A stretch of 64,000 bases of DNA from positions 124,001 to 188,000 of the forward strand of contig WNKP01000006.1 in assembly GCA_009797885.1 (NCBI GenBank), given 5' to 3'. Each line of letters opens with the position of its first letter. Within the stretch, counting starts at the first letter, position 1. The notes beneath the pieces are model-generated. The model ran no database searches. It was not told where the DNA came from and saw only the letters and a program-made list of their open reading frames with translations. The position numbers and the translations under genes are program-made. This DNA comes from Flavobacteriaceae bacterium GF1 (GTDB lineage: Bacteria > Bacteroidota > Bacteroidia > Flavobacteriales > Flavobacteriaceae). This document shows positions 37,985 to 46,819 of this stretch, one piece after another.

Positions 37985-38388
37985 AGCGTTGCTTGCTTTG
38001 TTGCCTGTTCTTGGGGCTTAGTCTTTCCTGTAAAGAGAAAATGCCTGCAAAGATCACCGTAGTGGATAAAACCTTTTTTCAGAAAGAGGTTCTTGGGAAA
38101 GAGGTACAATTGGTGGATGTACGTACCCAGGAGGAGTACGAATCCGGGCATATCGATGATGCTCTGAACTTTAACATTATTGATAAAAAAACCTTTTTGG
38201 AACAGATAGAGACCCTGGACAAAGAAGAACCGGTGTACCTGTATTGCAGAATGGGAGGGCGCAGCAATAGGGCCGCCCTATTGATGAAAGGAAAAGGGTT
38301 TACCCAAGTCTTTGATTATTCAGGCGGTTACAATGATTGGATGGGGGTTAATGCAGGGGTTCCACGGGACCAAATCAGCAAAAAATGA
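37981..38388 (+). CDS. Exported single-domain rhodanese lipoprotein
   Basis: 135 aa. The N-terminus MKRCLLCCLFLGLSLSC has a lipobox (LSLSC), so it should act outside the inner membrane. The rhodanese domain has VQLVDVRTQEEYESGHI and active-site YCRMGGRSN. It transfers sulfane sulfur. ATGA overlap with the HMA gene indicates coupled translation. Confidence 0.9.
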   Translation: MKRCLLCCLFLGLSLSCKEKMPAKITVVDKTFFQKEVLGKEVQLVDVRTQEEYESGHIDDALNFNIIDKKTFLEQIETLDKEEPVYLYCRMGGRSNRAALLMKGKGFTQVFDYSGGYNDWMGVNAGVPRDQISKK

Positions 38389-38469
38389 TTATTGGTATTC
38401 CCTCGCAGCGCTGCTAATGCATCCGCTGTCTTTCAGTTGTTCCATACAAGGAAAAACTTTCCGGACAAT

Positions 38470-38513
38470 GTAACCCAGGTTACTGTGGCAAAAGTTCGCC
38501 TAAACTACTTTTG
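38470..38513 (+). promoter_or_regulatory. Sulfur-regulon promoter B (rhodanese-cytochrome-thioredoxin operon)
   Basis: Perfect palindrome GTAACC-CA-GGTTAC at 38470-38483, centred 29.5 bp upstream of TACTTTTG (38506-38513). Leader to ATG 38534 about 17 nt. Confidence 0.8.
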
Positions 38514-38533
38514 AACCAAAATACAAGGTAACA

Positions 38534-38878
38534 ATGTCCATATTCAATACACTATTCGGTAAGAAAGGAATTTCAGATAAGGTCAAGGTGCTATCAAAAG
38601 CGGATTATGCCCAAGCCATAAAAGGAGGTAATGTGCAACTGGTAGACGTTAGAACGGCAAGGGAATTCCGTTCCGGCCATATCAAAGGGGCCCAAAACAT
38701 CGACTTTTTTAGTCTGGGCAACTTTAACGCCTCCTTTGAAAAATTGGATAAGGACAGCGCGGTTTATCTCTATTGCCAATCCGGTAACCGTAGCCAAAAA
38801 GCGGCAAAACGGTTGGTTAAAATGGGTTTTGAAACCGTCATTGACCTTTCCGGGGGATACAGTGCCTGGTCACGCTAA
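38534..38878 (+). CDS. Single-domain cytoplasmic rhodanese
   Basis: 114 aa. VQLVDVRTAREFRSGHIKGA and active-site loop YCQSGNRSQKA with the catalytic Cys. No signal peptide, in contrast to the neighbouring lipoprotein rhodanese. First gene of the promoter-B operon; 17 bp to the cytochrome gene. Confidence 0.92.
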   Translation: MSIFNTLFGKKGISDKVKVLSKADYAQAIKGGNVQLVDVRTAREFRSGHIKGAQNIDFFSLGNFNASFEKLDKDSAVYLYCQSGNRSQKAAKRLVKMGFETVIDLSGGYSAWSR

Positions 38879-38895
38879 TCCAAAACCATAGCCCA

Positions 38896-39906
38896 ATGGC
38901 AAGACCATCCATTGTCCTGATGACCATTTTGATATTATCCCTCTCCTGTAAGAACCAAAAGGGGGACAATTTGGACTCCATTAATAGTGTCAAAAATACA
39001 TTTTCACTAACGGACTACGGTGAGGGCAAAAGGCTCATGGCGCAACAATGTTACCTATGCCATAGTCCATCAGCGTCCCAAAAAGAGGGCAGGGTAGGGC
39101 CTCCCATGATAGCGATCAAGGCCCATTACCAACAACACTTTACCAATAGGCAAATGTTCTTGGATTCCTTTGTTCAATTTGTAATGGACCCCAAGGCACC
39201 CAATGCCAAATTAAAAGGAGCGGTACAAAGGTTTGGATTGATGCCCAAACAGGTGTTTCGCAGCGATGAAGTTGAAAAAATGGCTGCCTATCTCCGTGAC
39301 TACCAAATTGAGGAACCCGATTGGTTTGAAGCACATTGGGCTTCCCAAGGTTCTGAACCATATACGAACAGGGAGCAAAAGAAATGGATTGGGGAGGAGG
39401 ATAAGGGCTACGCCGAAATTGGGCTGTCCTATGCTTTGGGCACAAAAAAGGTGTTGGGGGCCAACCTAATGGGGGCGCTACAGGAAAAGGGACCGGTTGA
39501 AGCCGTTACATTTTGTAACGAAAGGGCCTATCCCCTTACCGATAGTATGTCCGTAGTTTTCAATGCGAAGATCAAACGGGTGACCGATAGACCACGTAAC
39601 CCGAGCAATGCTGCCGATGCTAGGGAGTTGAAACATATAAAAACGTTTCAAACCTTGGTCTTTAACAATGAAAAGCTCGTGCCCGTTGTTGAGGATTTGG
39701 GGGAAAAGGTGCAGTTTTATTATCCCATAGTCACCAATGACCTATGTTTGAAATGCCATGGAAACCCCAAAACGGATGTATCTTTGGAGGTACGGAACCT
39801 CTTACGGGAAAAGTATCCCACTGATAAGGCCTTGGGCTATGGTATCAACGAGGTTAGGGGAATTTGGAGCATAACGTTTGATAAACTGGAAAATGTCGAG
39901 TTTTAA
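38896..39906 (+). CDS. Di-heme c-type cytochrome lipoprotein: cytochrome c fused to a Tll0287/DUF3365-like domain
   Basis: 336 aa. Lipoprotein signal ILSLSC. An N-terminal cytochrome c domain has CYLCH (near residue 52) and a Met in GLMPKQ; the C-terminal half ([45 protein letters not shown]) is a Tll0287/DUF3365-like heme sensor or redox domain with a second CxxCH. Such fusions suggest electron transfer or heme-based sensing in the periplasm. It overlaps the thioredoxin gene by 14 bp. Confidence 0.88.
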   Translation: MARPSIVLMTILILSLSCKNQKGDNLDSINSVKNTFSLTDYGEGKRLMAQQCYLCHSPSASQKEGRVGPPMIAIKAHYQQHFTNRQMFLDSFVQFVMDPKAPNAKLKGAVQRFGLMPKQVFRSDEVEKMAAYLRDYQIEEPDWFEAHWASQGSEPYTNREQKKWIGEEDKGYAEIGLSYALGTKKVLGANLMGALQEKGPVEAVTFCNERAYPLTDSMSVVFNAKIKRVTDRPRNPSNAADARELKHIKTFQTLVFNNEKLVPVVEDLGEKVQFYYPIVTNDLCLKCHGNPKTDVSLEVRNLLREKYPTDKALGYGINEVRGIWSITFDKLENVEF

Positions 39907-40180
39907 GGAAATCATCACAGGGGACAAACCGGTCCTAATCGATTTTTATGCCACGTGGTGTGGCCCATGCCAAACCATGATGCCCATTTTGGAACAGGTA
40001 AAGGACCAAGTGGGGGATGCGGCAAAAATCATTAAGATAGATGTGGATAAAAACCAGGCTTTGGCGCAAAAATATCAGGTGCGCGGCGTACCTACCTTAA
40101 TGGTCTTCAAAAATGGGGAATTGGTGTGGCGCCAATCCGGAGTGGTGCAGGCCAACCAGTTGGTAGGGTTGCTAACTTAA
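39893..40180 (+). CDS. Thioredoxin
   Basis: 95 aa from ATG 39893 ([20 protein letters not shown]); an earlier ATG at 39878 lies deeper in the previous gene. Active site TWCGPCQ and cis-Pro loop [10 protein letters not shown]. No signal peptide. Co-encoded with rhodanese and cytochrome under promoter B, so it may reduce persulfides formed by the rhodaneses (inference). Confidence 0.92.
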   Translation: MSSFKEIITGDKPVLIDFYATWCGPCQTMMPILEQVKDQVGDAAKIIKIDVDKNQALAQKYQVRGVPTLMVFKNGELVWRQSGVVQANQLVGLLT

Positions 40181-40258
40181 GGCCCGGCACCCCCCTTTTC
40201 TTAAGATATTCCGGTAAGGACTTTTTTGAACCCCGATCAGTTCGTTTTTTTCCGATAT

Positions 40259-40840
40259 TCAAATTTTTGTTACGATAGAGGTGTAGATAACGGACCAAAT
40301 TAAACCCAAGATCAGTGCAATAACCGCTAATTTGATCATGGTTTGTTTGCGTTTGACGGCTAGTCCCAGAAAGTAGATATCGGTAGTTAGTTCATCAAAA
40401 ACCGTCTCTCCATTTTTCGTGATGTTTTTAAATTGTGATTGGAACTCAGGCAGTGATTTATCGGCAAAATTCCCAGCGTACAAGTTCCCTTGATACCCAC
40501 TTTGTTTGTATGTTTTCCCAACATATTTATGGGGGAGCATGCCAACAAGCGCAATTATCATGGAGATGAGGCAAAAATAAACCAGTGATGAAATAAAAAT
40601 CCCAATATTTTCTTTTCCCACTCCTTCAACATGATTTATTGCTCCATAGGACACCGTTATCAATATGGAATTAACGGTTAGGATTATGGCAGCTTTGGTG
40701 TCCACCATTCGTAAAAGCGTATAATGATTGCGTGATAGGGTCCTAAATAAGGTGTCCATTCCTTTAGCATCAAGCCTATCCCTGGCCTTGTCCTTTTTCT
40801 TTTTGGATTTAAGGATTTGTTGTCCTTCTTCTATTTCCAT
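40259..40840 (-). CDS. DUF5706 / Pycsar-effector-like membrane protein
   Basis: 193 aa. A charged N-terminus (KSKKKKDKARDRLDAKG) is followed by DTLFRTLSRNHYTLLRMVDTKAA and helices at about 48-68, 80-104 and 165-190. The RNHYTLLxMVDxKAxIIL pattern is that of DUF5706, the membrane effector domain (PycTM) of Pycsar anti-phage systems. No nucleotide cyclase is encoded next to it; flavobacteria also carry DUF5706 proteins outside such systems. Function in defence is therefore uncertain. Confidence 0.75.
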   Translation of the reverse strand: MEIEEGQQILKSKKKKDKARDRLDAKGMDTLFRTLSRNHYTLLRMVDTKAAIILTVNSILITVSYGAINHVEGVGKENIGIFISSLVYFCLISMIIALVGMLPHKYVGKTYKQSGYQGNLYAGNFADKSLPEFQSQFKNITKNGETVFDELTTDIYFLGLAVKRKQTMIKLAVIALILGLIWSVIYTSIVTKI

Positions 40841-41054
40841 TTAGGTGCGCCTGCTTTACAAATTCAAGAAGTTAACGTATTGTTGTTATCGGGAGGGGCT
40901 CCAAGAAATGCACCCCTGTTTTATTCATCATAACTAAATTACAAAAGAAGCAAGAGAAAAAGCGATAGGTATGCCCTTGGTTCGAACATTTTAGTGCGAC
41001 CCCCAACTTAACATTGGCAAGGACGGGCAATCCATAGCCATGATAGGGGCTTTT

Positions 41055-42131
41055 CTATTTTTCGGATTCCAGTTTTTCCAGCCTTGATTGCAATTCAAAA
41101 AGTTCCTTGTCCAAGGACTTCATTTTTTCGTTTTCCCTTTCAAGATGTTTGATTTTCTTTTCTTGCTGAATGGTGTAAAGTGTCAATTCCTCAATTTTCT
41201 GAAGGAGTTTAATATTCAGCTCTCCGATCAGAACGCCGTTCTCCAGCATGTCTTTTTCGGGAGCAATTTCAGGAAGGTGTTTATACCGATTGATGAACCT
41301 TTCGGTCTCTTCAAGCGATCTTAGATCATAGGAATCGTTAAAAACAAAGTCGGCACCGGCGTCGACCGTAACCTTAATTTCACGGGAGTGAATATTCCCG
41401 GCCACCGTTAGCTTTGCATCCGGGCCTTCCGTTCCTATGCCCACATTGCCATTGTCTTCCAATACCAATTTGATGTCATTGGCCGAATTCCTGAATTCAA
41501 GTTGATTATAACCTGACCAGATCCTAAAATCCGCCGGACTTGTCCCCGTTCTTCTTAACCGAATGTTGGCATAGGAATTCTCTTCTTCAATGGTCAAAAG
41601 GTCACTTGGGGAAGTGGTATTTATTCCGACCCTTCCCCCACCTTTTACCAGTACAACATTCCCTGTCTCATTATGATTTATGAAAACAGGGCCATTGGAA
41701 GTGCCTCCATGCAAATGTAAGATTCCGTCATTGGCCCTACCGTAAATATGGGTGTATCCCCTTATTCTGCTTTCAATATCTCCTCCTTCATAAATGATAT
41801 CATTGCCACTGTCAAAAAGTGATTTCCATGAATACCATTGGTCCCCGGCAGAAAAATTGGCAAACCTAATTTTGAGTTGCGGTAACGAATGGCCCTTAAA
41901 TAGCTGATAGGAATAGCCATACCCATTGTTTGCATTGGAATATCCAAAAAGCGAACCATGGGAGGCTGGATAATTGGTAAGGTCATTTGTAACAAATCCA
42001 CCATAAAACTGACTCCAAGGTGTTTGGGAAGGTAGGGTATGACCCTCCCCTATATAACTTTGATCAAATTGCCCAAAAGTTGTTTTGACCGTGAATAGGG
42101 CAATCCCAATGAAGAGCGCTATCTTTCTCAT
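41055..42131 (-). CDS. Secreted tail-fibre-like protein with C-terminal coiled coil
   Basis: 358 aa, signal peptide ending TTFG. Beta-rich stem motifs GRVGINTTSPSDLLTIEE and GNVGIGTEGPDAKLTVAG precede IHSREIKVTVDAGADFVF, HLPEIAPEKDM and IGELNIKLLQKIEELTLY, then a Glu/Lys-rich coiled coil of about 45 residues. This is a widespread Bacteroidetes surface/secreted family with phage-fibre-like repeats; its role is unknown. An AGGGTT...AACCCT hairpin lies in its upstream region (about 42161-42181). Confidence 0.8.
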   Translation of the reverse strand: MRKIALFIGIALFTVKTTFGQFDQSYIGEGHTLPSQTPWSQFYGGFVTNDLTNYPASHGSLFGYSNANNGYGYSYQLFKGHSLPQLKIRFANFSAGDQWYSWKSLFDSGNDIIYEGGDIESRIRGYTHIYGRANDGILHLHGGTSNGPVFINHNETGNVVLVKGGGRVGINTTSPSDLLTIEEENSYANIRLRRTGTSPADFRIWSGYNQLEFRNSANDIKLVLEDNGNVGIGTEGPDAKLTVAGNIHSREIKVTVDAGADFVFNDSYDLRSLEETERFINRYKHLPEIAPEKDMLENGVLIGELNIKLLQKIEELTLYTIQQEKKIKHLERENEKMKSLDKELFELQSRLEKLESEK

Positions 42132-42303
42132 AATTTAAATGGGTTAGGAACTTAAAATAAAAGGGTTACGGAGTGCAACCCTGTGTTTAATTTGCCTATT
42201 AAAAATACGAAATATTTTTCCTACAATAAGAAAGGAAAACGACTAAATATGATGGTTTTAAACCGGGAAATTCTTTTGCAATTGCCGTTGCCAATCTAGG
42301 CAG

Positions 42304-43368
42304 TTAGTACTTGCGTTGTTTTTTCCTTTTTTTGAATTCCTTGACCATTTTTCCGAAGTCCTTGTCTTTTTTTCGTTTCTCGGCCACCGTCAATTCAAAG
42401 TGTTCTTTTTCCCGCTCCATTTTTAGGTAATTTTCATAGGCCGATGGATCAATTTCCCCATGGGAAAGCGCTTCCAAAACTGCGCAATCAATTTCATTGG
42501 TATGCGTACAATCCGAAAATTTGCATTGTGCGGAGAATTCTATGATGGCATCGAAGGTCATATCCAGTCCATCCGGAGCATCTGTCATACCCACCTCCCG
42601 CATTCCAGGGTTGTCAATTAAAATTCCCATTTCCGTTACGATCAATTCCCGGTGCGTAGTGGTATGCTTTCCCCGATTAATACGTTCGCTAATTGCGGTA
42701 GTGGCCATGACTTCCATCCCAATCAGATTATTGATGAGTGTGGATTTTCCTACTCCCGAGGATCCCAATAAACAATAGGTTTTTCCTTTTCTTAGGTACG
42801 CTTTCAGGGTTTCCATGCCTTGCTGCGATTCATTGCTCAAGGGAATTACCGGAACCCGTTGTATTCTTTTTTGAAGGGTGTCGACCAGCTCCGTTAGTTG
42901 GGGGGCGTCTATGAGATCGGTTTTGGTAAGGATAATAAGGGGTTCTACTTTGGCCGCATGGCAAATGGTCAGGTACCGTTCGATTCGGTTAAGGTTGAAA
43001 TCCCGATCGACCGCCTGCAAAATAAGGGAATGGTCAATATTGGCGGCAATGATCTGTTTCTCTCCCTGTTTCCCTACCGCTTGGCGTTCAATACTGCTTT
43101 TTCTTGGTAATACGGAATGGATGAGTACTTTATTTTCATCATACGCAGAAATGACCACCCAATCACCCACTGCAGGAAAATCCGCCCTGCTACTTGCGGA
43201 AAAACGTAAATTTCCAATGATTTCCCCATCATATTCATTTTCAGTATTCTTTACCACATACCGCTCCTTATGCTCGGAGATCACCCGTCCTATTCCAAAT
43301 GAATCCAAACCATGTTCCTTTCGGTAATTCTCCAGTGCTGTGGTATATCCTAAATCTTCCAGGGTCAT
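42304..43368 (-). CDS. rsgA: Ribosome-maturation GTPase RsgA
   Basis: 354 aa. N-terminal OB fold (GDWVVISAYDENKV), circularly permuted GTPase motifs TKTDL (G4), GSSGVGKSTLINNL (G1) and DNPGMREVG (G3), and the C-terminal zinc site CKFSDCTHTNEIDCAV. It acts late in 30S subunit assembly. Basic C-terminus KKRKKQRKY. Confidence 0.95.
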   Translation of the reverse strand: MTLEDLGYTTALENYRKEHGLDSFGIGRVISEHKERYVVKNTENEYDGEIIGNLRFSASSRADFPAVGDWVVISAYDENKVLIHSVLPRKSSIERQAVGKQGEKQIIAANIDHSLILQAVDRDFNLNRIERYLTICHAAKVEPLIILTKTDLIDAPQLTELVDTLQKRIQRVPVIPLSNESQQGMETLKAYLRKGKTYCLLGSSGVGKSTLINNLIGMEVMATTAISERINRGKHTTTHRELIVTEMGILIDNPGMREVGMTDAPDGLDMTFDAIIEFSAQCKFSDCTHTNEIDCAVLEALSHGEIDPSAYENYLKMEREKEHFELTVAEKRKKDKDFGKMVKEFKKRKKQRKY

Positions 43369-43610
43369 GTTTAAGTTTTCGGGTAAACCTAGGGCTTTGG
43401 TCTTACTACGGGCAGTGGAAAGGTAACGCTTAGTACAGCCCTAGGTTCCGTTCGTCCAAACGAAGTTACAAAAGAATCAAGGGAGCATACGGGTCGCGTC
43501 CCTAAAAAAGACAATTCTATTAAAGAGATGGAGCGAGGGGATACATAGTCCTGGTGCTCCGTTCCGTACTATCGCATTTTGGGATGCCGCCGATGGCAGT
43601 GCGCTGGTCT

Positions 43611-45329
43611 TTAAAATACCATTGCCGGCAATAGATACTCCCTTAGTATTTCCCGTGGTTGATTGCCTTTCCGATTTCGAAAATTTCCGGAGGTGATGAC
43701 AACCACGGATTCCAATTCCGGGATAATAAAAATAAATTGACCCCCGGCCCCCCTGGCTTCCACAGTTTCAATGGTTTTGTTCTTAACGGTATACATATCA
43801 TGCCACCATTGGTATCCGTAGGCGTTCTTGTCCCTTACATCTTGTAGTTGCACGTGTTTTTCAAATGATTCTTCCACCCAACTTTCAGCAATGATTTGTG
43901 TGCCCTTCCATTTCCCCTTGTTGAGATAGAGTTGTCCAAATTTGAGCATGTCCCTGGGGGTAATGAGCATTCCACCACCAAAATAGGGAGAGGACTTTGT
44001 GTCATCGGTCTGATTGATGTAGTTGGTAATACCCAAAGGCGCGAACAGTTTTTCATCCATATAGCGTTCCATGGGTTTTTGCAGGCGCTCCTGTAAACAG
44101 ACCCCCAATAAAAAAGGATTCGCCGAACCATAATCGGCATAGGTTCCGGGTTCTTCCACCATGGGTGCTTCCAAAACCGTTTTTAGCCAACTGTTGGAAT
44201 TATTGGGATTTTGGTAATAGTCTTCAGAGGCCAGATTGTTTACGTCCAATCCGGAACTCATCGTCAATAAGTCCTTGATTCGTATGTTGGATTTTAAGGG
44301 ATTTTTTGTGTATTGATATGCTTCGGGGACAAAGTCGTACAGTTTTTCGTCAACACTTTCCATAAGGCCATCATTAAGGGCAATACCTATCACTGCAGAT
44401 GAAATGCTCTTTGATGCCGAGCGCTGATCATGGGGAATATGGGCATTAAAACCATCAAAATAGGTTTCAAATACCAGTTTCCCTTCCTTGGCAATGAGAA
44501 TACTATGGGTATTTACGAGTTTTTTGGAATTGACGTTATCGATCAATTCCTGCAATTTGGTTTTGTTGATGGCATGGTCGTTACCATCTGCTACGGCCCA
44601 TCCATCGTCCAACTGTGGCGGTTTGTTGGTAGTCTGGGTTTTATCGGTGGTATCCACCTCATATTCCCAATCCTCTTCCGAATGTTGCAGGGTGGTCTTT
44701 GTAATAAGGGCATCGACCAAGTACATTTCCAACCCAATGGCATTTTTGGAGAATAGGGCGCGAAAATTAAAGCCTGTGTTGTCGTCACTAAAAAAGAGGG
44801 TGTCCCCTTTCTTTTCAAACCCACTTGCCCAGGTACCCCTAAACCGTTGATCGCCAAAAAAGGGATAGGCAACAAGCCCGGATTCATTGGTTTTTTCAAC
44901 GTAGAGCAGTATATCATCGGATATAAGGCCGTCATCAAACATAAACGGATTCCAGCGCCCTTCATAGGTGTTGTGTTCCACCTGTTTTAGGCTCATATGG
45001 TAAAGAAACCTTCCGGATTTAATGAAACCGGTAAGTTCCTGTCCATTTTTCATGGGATAAAGCTCAAAGTGGAGCTGATCATCAATGGAAAACTGGACAT
45101 GGTCATTGGACATCGATTTCACCTCCCTATCCATAATGGTTTTGGTATTGGCAATGATCAGGTGATAGCGGCCGGATGCTGTATTTTCAAGGGCGACCTT
45201 AAAATTGAAACCCTGTCTGTCCGGTAAAGTACCGATCCAGTTTCCGTTATGGTCCTGTGGACCTTGCTGTCCACAACCAAACAAAGTGAAAAATGATAGG
45301 AGTATTGCAAAAATGGTGTATTTGAACAT
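43611..45329 (-). CDS. Serine hydrolase lipoprotein with extra N-terminal domain (NylB-like)
   Basis: 572 aa. Lipobox LFGC. Residues about 25-230 form a lipocalin-like or DUF-type beta domain (HNGNWIGTLPDRQGFNFKV). The beta-lactamase-fold hydrolase follows with SASK in DQRSASKSISSAVIG and YADYGSANPFLLG and a late RGAGGQFIFIIPEL. The order resembles 6-aminohexanoate-dimer hydrolase-like serine hydrolases. Substrate unknown. Separate from the other beta-lactamase-fold gene at 33168. Confidence 0.85.
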   Translation of the reverse strand: MFKYTIFAILLSFFTLFGCGQQGPQDHNGNWIGTLPDRQGFNFKVALENTASGRYHLIIANTKTIMDREVKSMSNDHVQFSIDDQLHFELYPMKNGQELTGFIKSGRFLYHMSLKQVEHNTYEGRWNPFMFDDGLISDDILLYVEKTNESGLVAYPFFGDQRFRGTWASGFEKKGDTLFFSDDNTGFNFRALFSKNAIGLEMYLVDALITKTTLQHSEEDWEYEVDTTDKTQTTNKPPQLDDGWAVADGNDHAINKTKLQELIDNVNSKKLVNTHSILIAKEGKLVFETYFDGFNAHIPHDQRSASKSISSAVIGIALNDGLMESVDEKLYDFVPEAYQYTKNPLKSNIRIKDLLTMSSGLDVNNLASEDYYQNPNNSNSWLKTVLEAPMVEEPGTYADYGSANPFLLGVCLQERLQKPMERYMDEKLFAPLGITNYINQTDDTKSSPYFGGGMLITPRDMLKFGQLYLNKGKWKGTQIIAESWVEESFEKHVQLQDVRDKNAYGYQWWHDMYTVKNKTIETVEARGAGGQFIFIIPELESVVVITSGNFRNRKGNQPREILREYLLPAMVF

Positions 45330-45348
45330 GCCTTAGGATATTTAAGTA

Positions 45349-45356
45349 CAAATCTA
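45349..45356 (-). promoter_or_regulatory. -7 element of the serine hydrolase gene
   Basis: Minus-strand TAGATTTG fits TAnnTTTG; predicted start near 45345 gives a leader of about 16 nt to ATG 45329. Confidence 0.5.
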
Positions 45357-45481
45357 AAGGGTAGGTTTTTTTTAAAATTGTACCAGATTAACATGGCCGT
45401 TTTTTAAAACGTGCTACCGTTCCTTGGATTTGCCGTTAGGTAGGAATTTCCCCTTGGGAAGGGAGCGCTTAATTTGAAGGG

Positions 45482-46357
45482 TCATGACGCCCCTTTTTTA
45501 AATCCATGGACCAACTGCCCCCAAAATCCTTTGGGCATCCGTTCGTCCCCTTTATAGCCCAATGCAATGGTCCCACTGTCCTCGGGAATATGATGGGTTT
45601 TAAAGAGATAATCCCATAGGCTGAGGCTAATCCCAAAATTCACCCCATATTTTCCTTCGGGCAGCACATAGGAATGGTGGTAGAGGTGCATGACAGGGTT
45701 ATTAAAAATGTATTTCAAAGGGCCATAGGTCAGTTTAATATTGGCATGGTTCAGGTGCCCAATGGCAATGGCCACAAAATGGACAATATAGGCCTGTTCG
45801 GGCTCAAATCCTCCCAAAAGCATTACCCCAAATGTCTTTAACGGTTTGTAAAGGATGTTTTCCATCCAATGGTAACGTAGGTGGGCCGCAAATCCCATTT
45901 CCTTCACACTGTGGTGCACTTGATGAAACCGCCAGAGCAATGGAAACTTATGAAGGGCAATATGGGTGAGCCACTGTACAAAATCCAGTAGTACAAAGAA
46001 GACCAAAAGTTGTAGCCACATAGGCCAGGAACCGATACTCAAAAGCGCCAGGCTTTGTGCGGTAATCCCCAATTGTCCAAAGCCTACTTCCAATATATTG
46101 TAAACGCCTTGTATGACGATGGCGAAGACAAAAAAGTTGAAGAACATATAAAACCCATCCAGCCAAAAATCCTTTCGAAAGATGGACTGGTCCTTTCGCC
46201 AGGGGAAGACCATTTCCAATAACCAGACCACCAATGAAATGGCAACCAACCCCCAAAAGTAATTTTTGTACCACGGCACTTGAAACAAAATGGATTTCCA
46301 CGTATAATTTACCGTACCGTTAAAACCGTTTAAAAATGCTTCCCAATAGACTTCCAT
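45482..46357 (-). CDS. Sterol desaturase/fatty acid hydroxylase superfamily membrane protein
   Basis: 291 aa. Hydrophobic helices alternate with the histidine clusters of the family: HIALHKFPLLWRFHQVHHS, HLNHANI and HLYHHSY, ligands for a di-iron site. It is the last gene of a three-gene minus operon with the molybdenum enzyme and cytochrome (2-bp gap). Its substrate and link to sulfite oxidation are unknown. Confidence 0.9.
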   Translation of the reverse strand: MEVYWEAFLNGFNGTVNYTWKSILFQVPWYKNYFWGLVAISLVVWLLEMVFPWRKDQSIFRKDFWLDGFYMFFNFFVFAIVIQGVYNILEVGFGQLGITAQSLALLSIGSWPMWLQLLVFFVLLDFVQWLTHIALHKFPLLWRFHQVHHSVKEMGFAAHLRYHWMENILYKPLKTFGVMLLGGFEPEQAYIVHFVAIAIGHLNHANIKLTYGPLKYIFNNPVMHLYHHSYVLPEGKYGVNFGISLSLWDYLFKTHHIPEDSGTIALGYKGDERMPKGFWGQLVHGFKKGAS

Positions 46358-46359
46358 AG

Positions 46360-46818
46360 TTATTCCAATTCATACCAATCCTCATTGGTCAGGTTTTGTC
46401 TTCGACCTTTACGTTCGGGGCCATAGTTTTTGGCCAAATAGGCCACTATTTTCCCATGGTTGGCTCCCAAATCCCATAGGTTTTGTGTTTCCTGCATCCA
46501 GGTAATGGTAGCTTCCCAGCCTTCTTTGCTCATTCGGTTTTGCGTTACCAATTTGGCCGAATGGCATTGGGTGCAATTTTGAATAACGCCCGATACCCCT
46601 TCGTCATTGATAAATCCTGATTGTGCAATGGTTTGGGCATCCAAGAGTACCATTTCGGATTCATCGGCAGGCAAGACTTCATAGACCTCGCTTGATTTTA
46701 GGGCATCCGGATTGTTTTTTAGATAGAAAATCCCCATAAATACCGTTACCAACAAAAGCCCAAAGACCATAAGTAACCTGCCCAACGATGTAATCTGTTT
46801 CCGAAAGTTTTCCTGCAT
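46360..46818 (-). CDS. Membrane-anchored mono-heme cytochrome c, SorB-like
   Basis: 152 aa. One N-terminal helix (LLMVFGLLLVTVFMGIFYL) anchors a periplasmic domain with a single heme site NCTQCHSAKLV; TWMQETQNLW is typical of cytochrome subunits of sulfite dehydrogenase. Gap of 1 bp to the Mo enzyme, so it is very likely its electron acceptor. Confidence 0.85.
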   Translation of the reverse strand: MQENFRKQITSLGRLLMVFGLLLVTVFMGIFYLKNNPDALKSSEVYEVLPADESEMVLLDAQTIAQSGFINDEGVSGVIQNCTQCHSAKLVTQNRMSKEGWEATITWMQETQNLWDLGANHGKIVAYLAKNYGPERKGRRQNLTNEDWYELE

Positions 46819-46819
46819 C

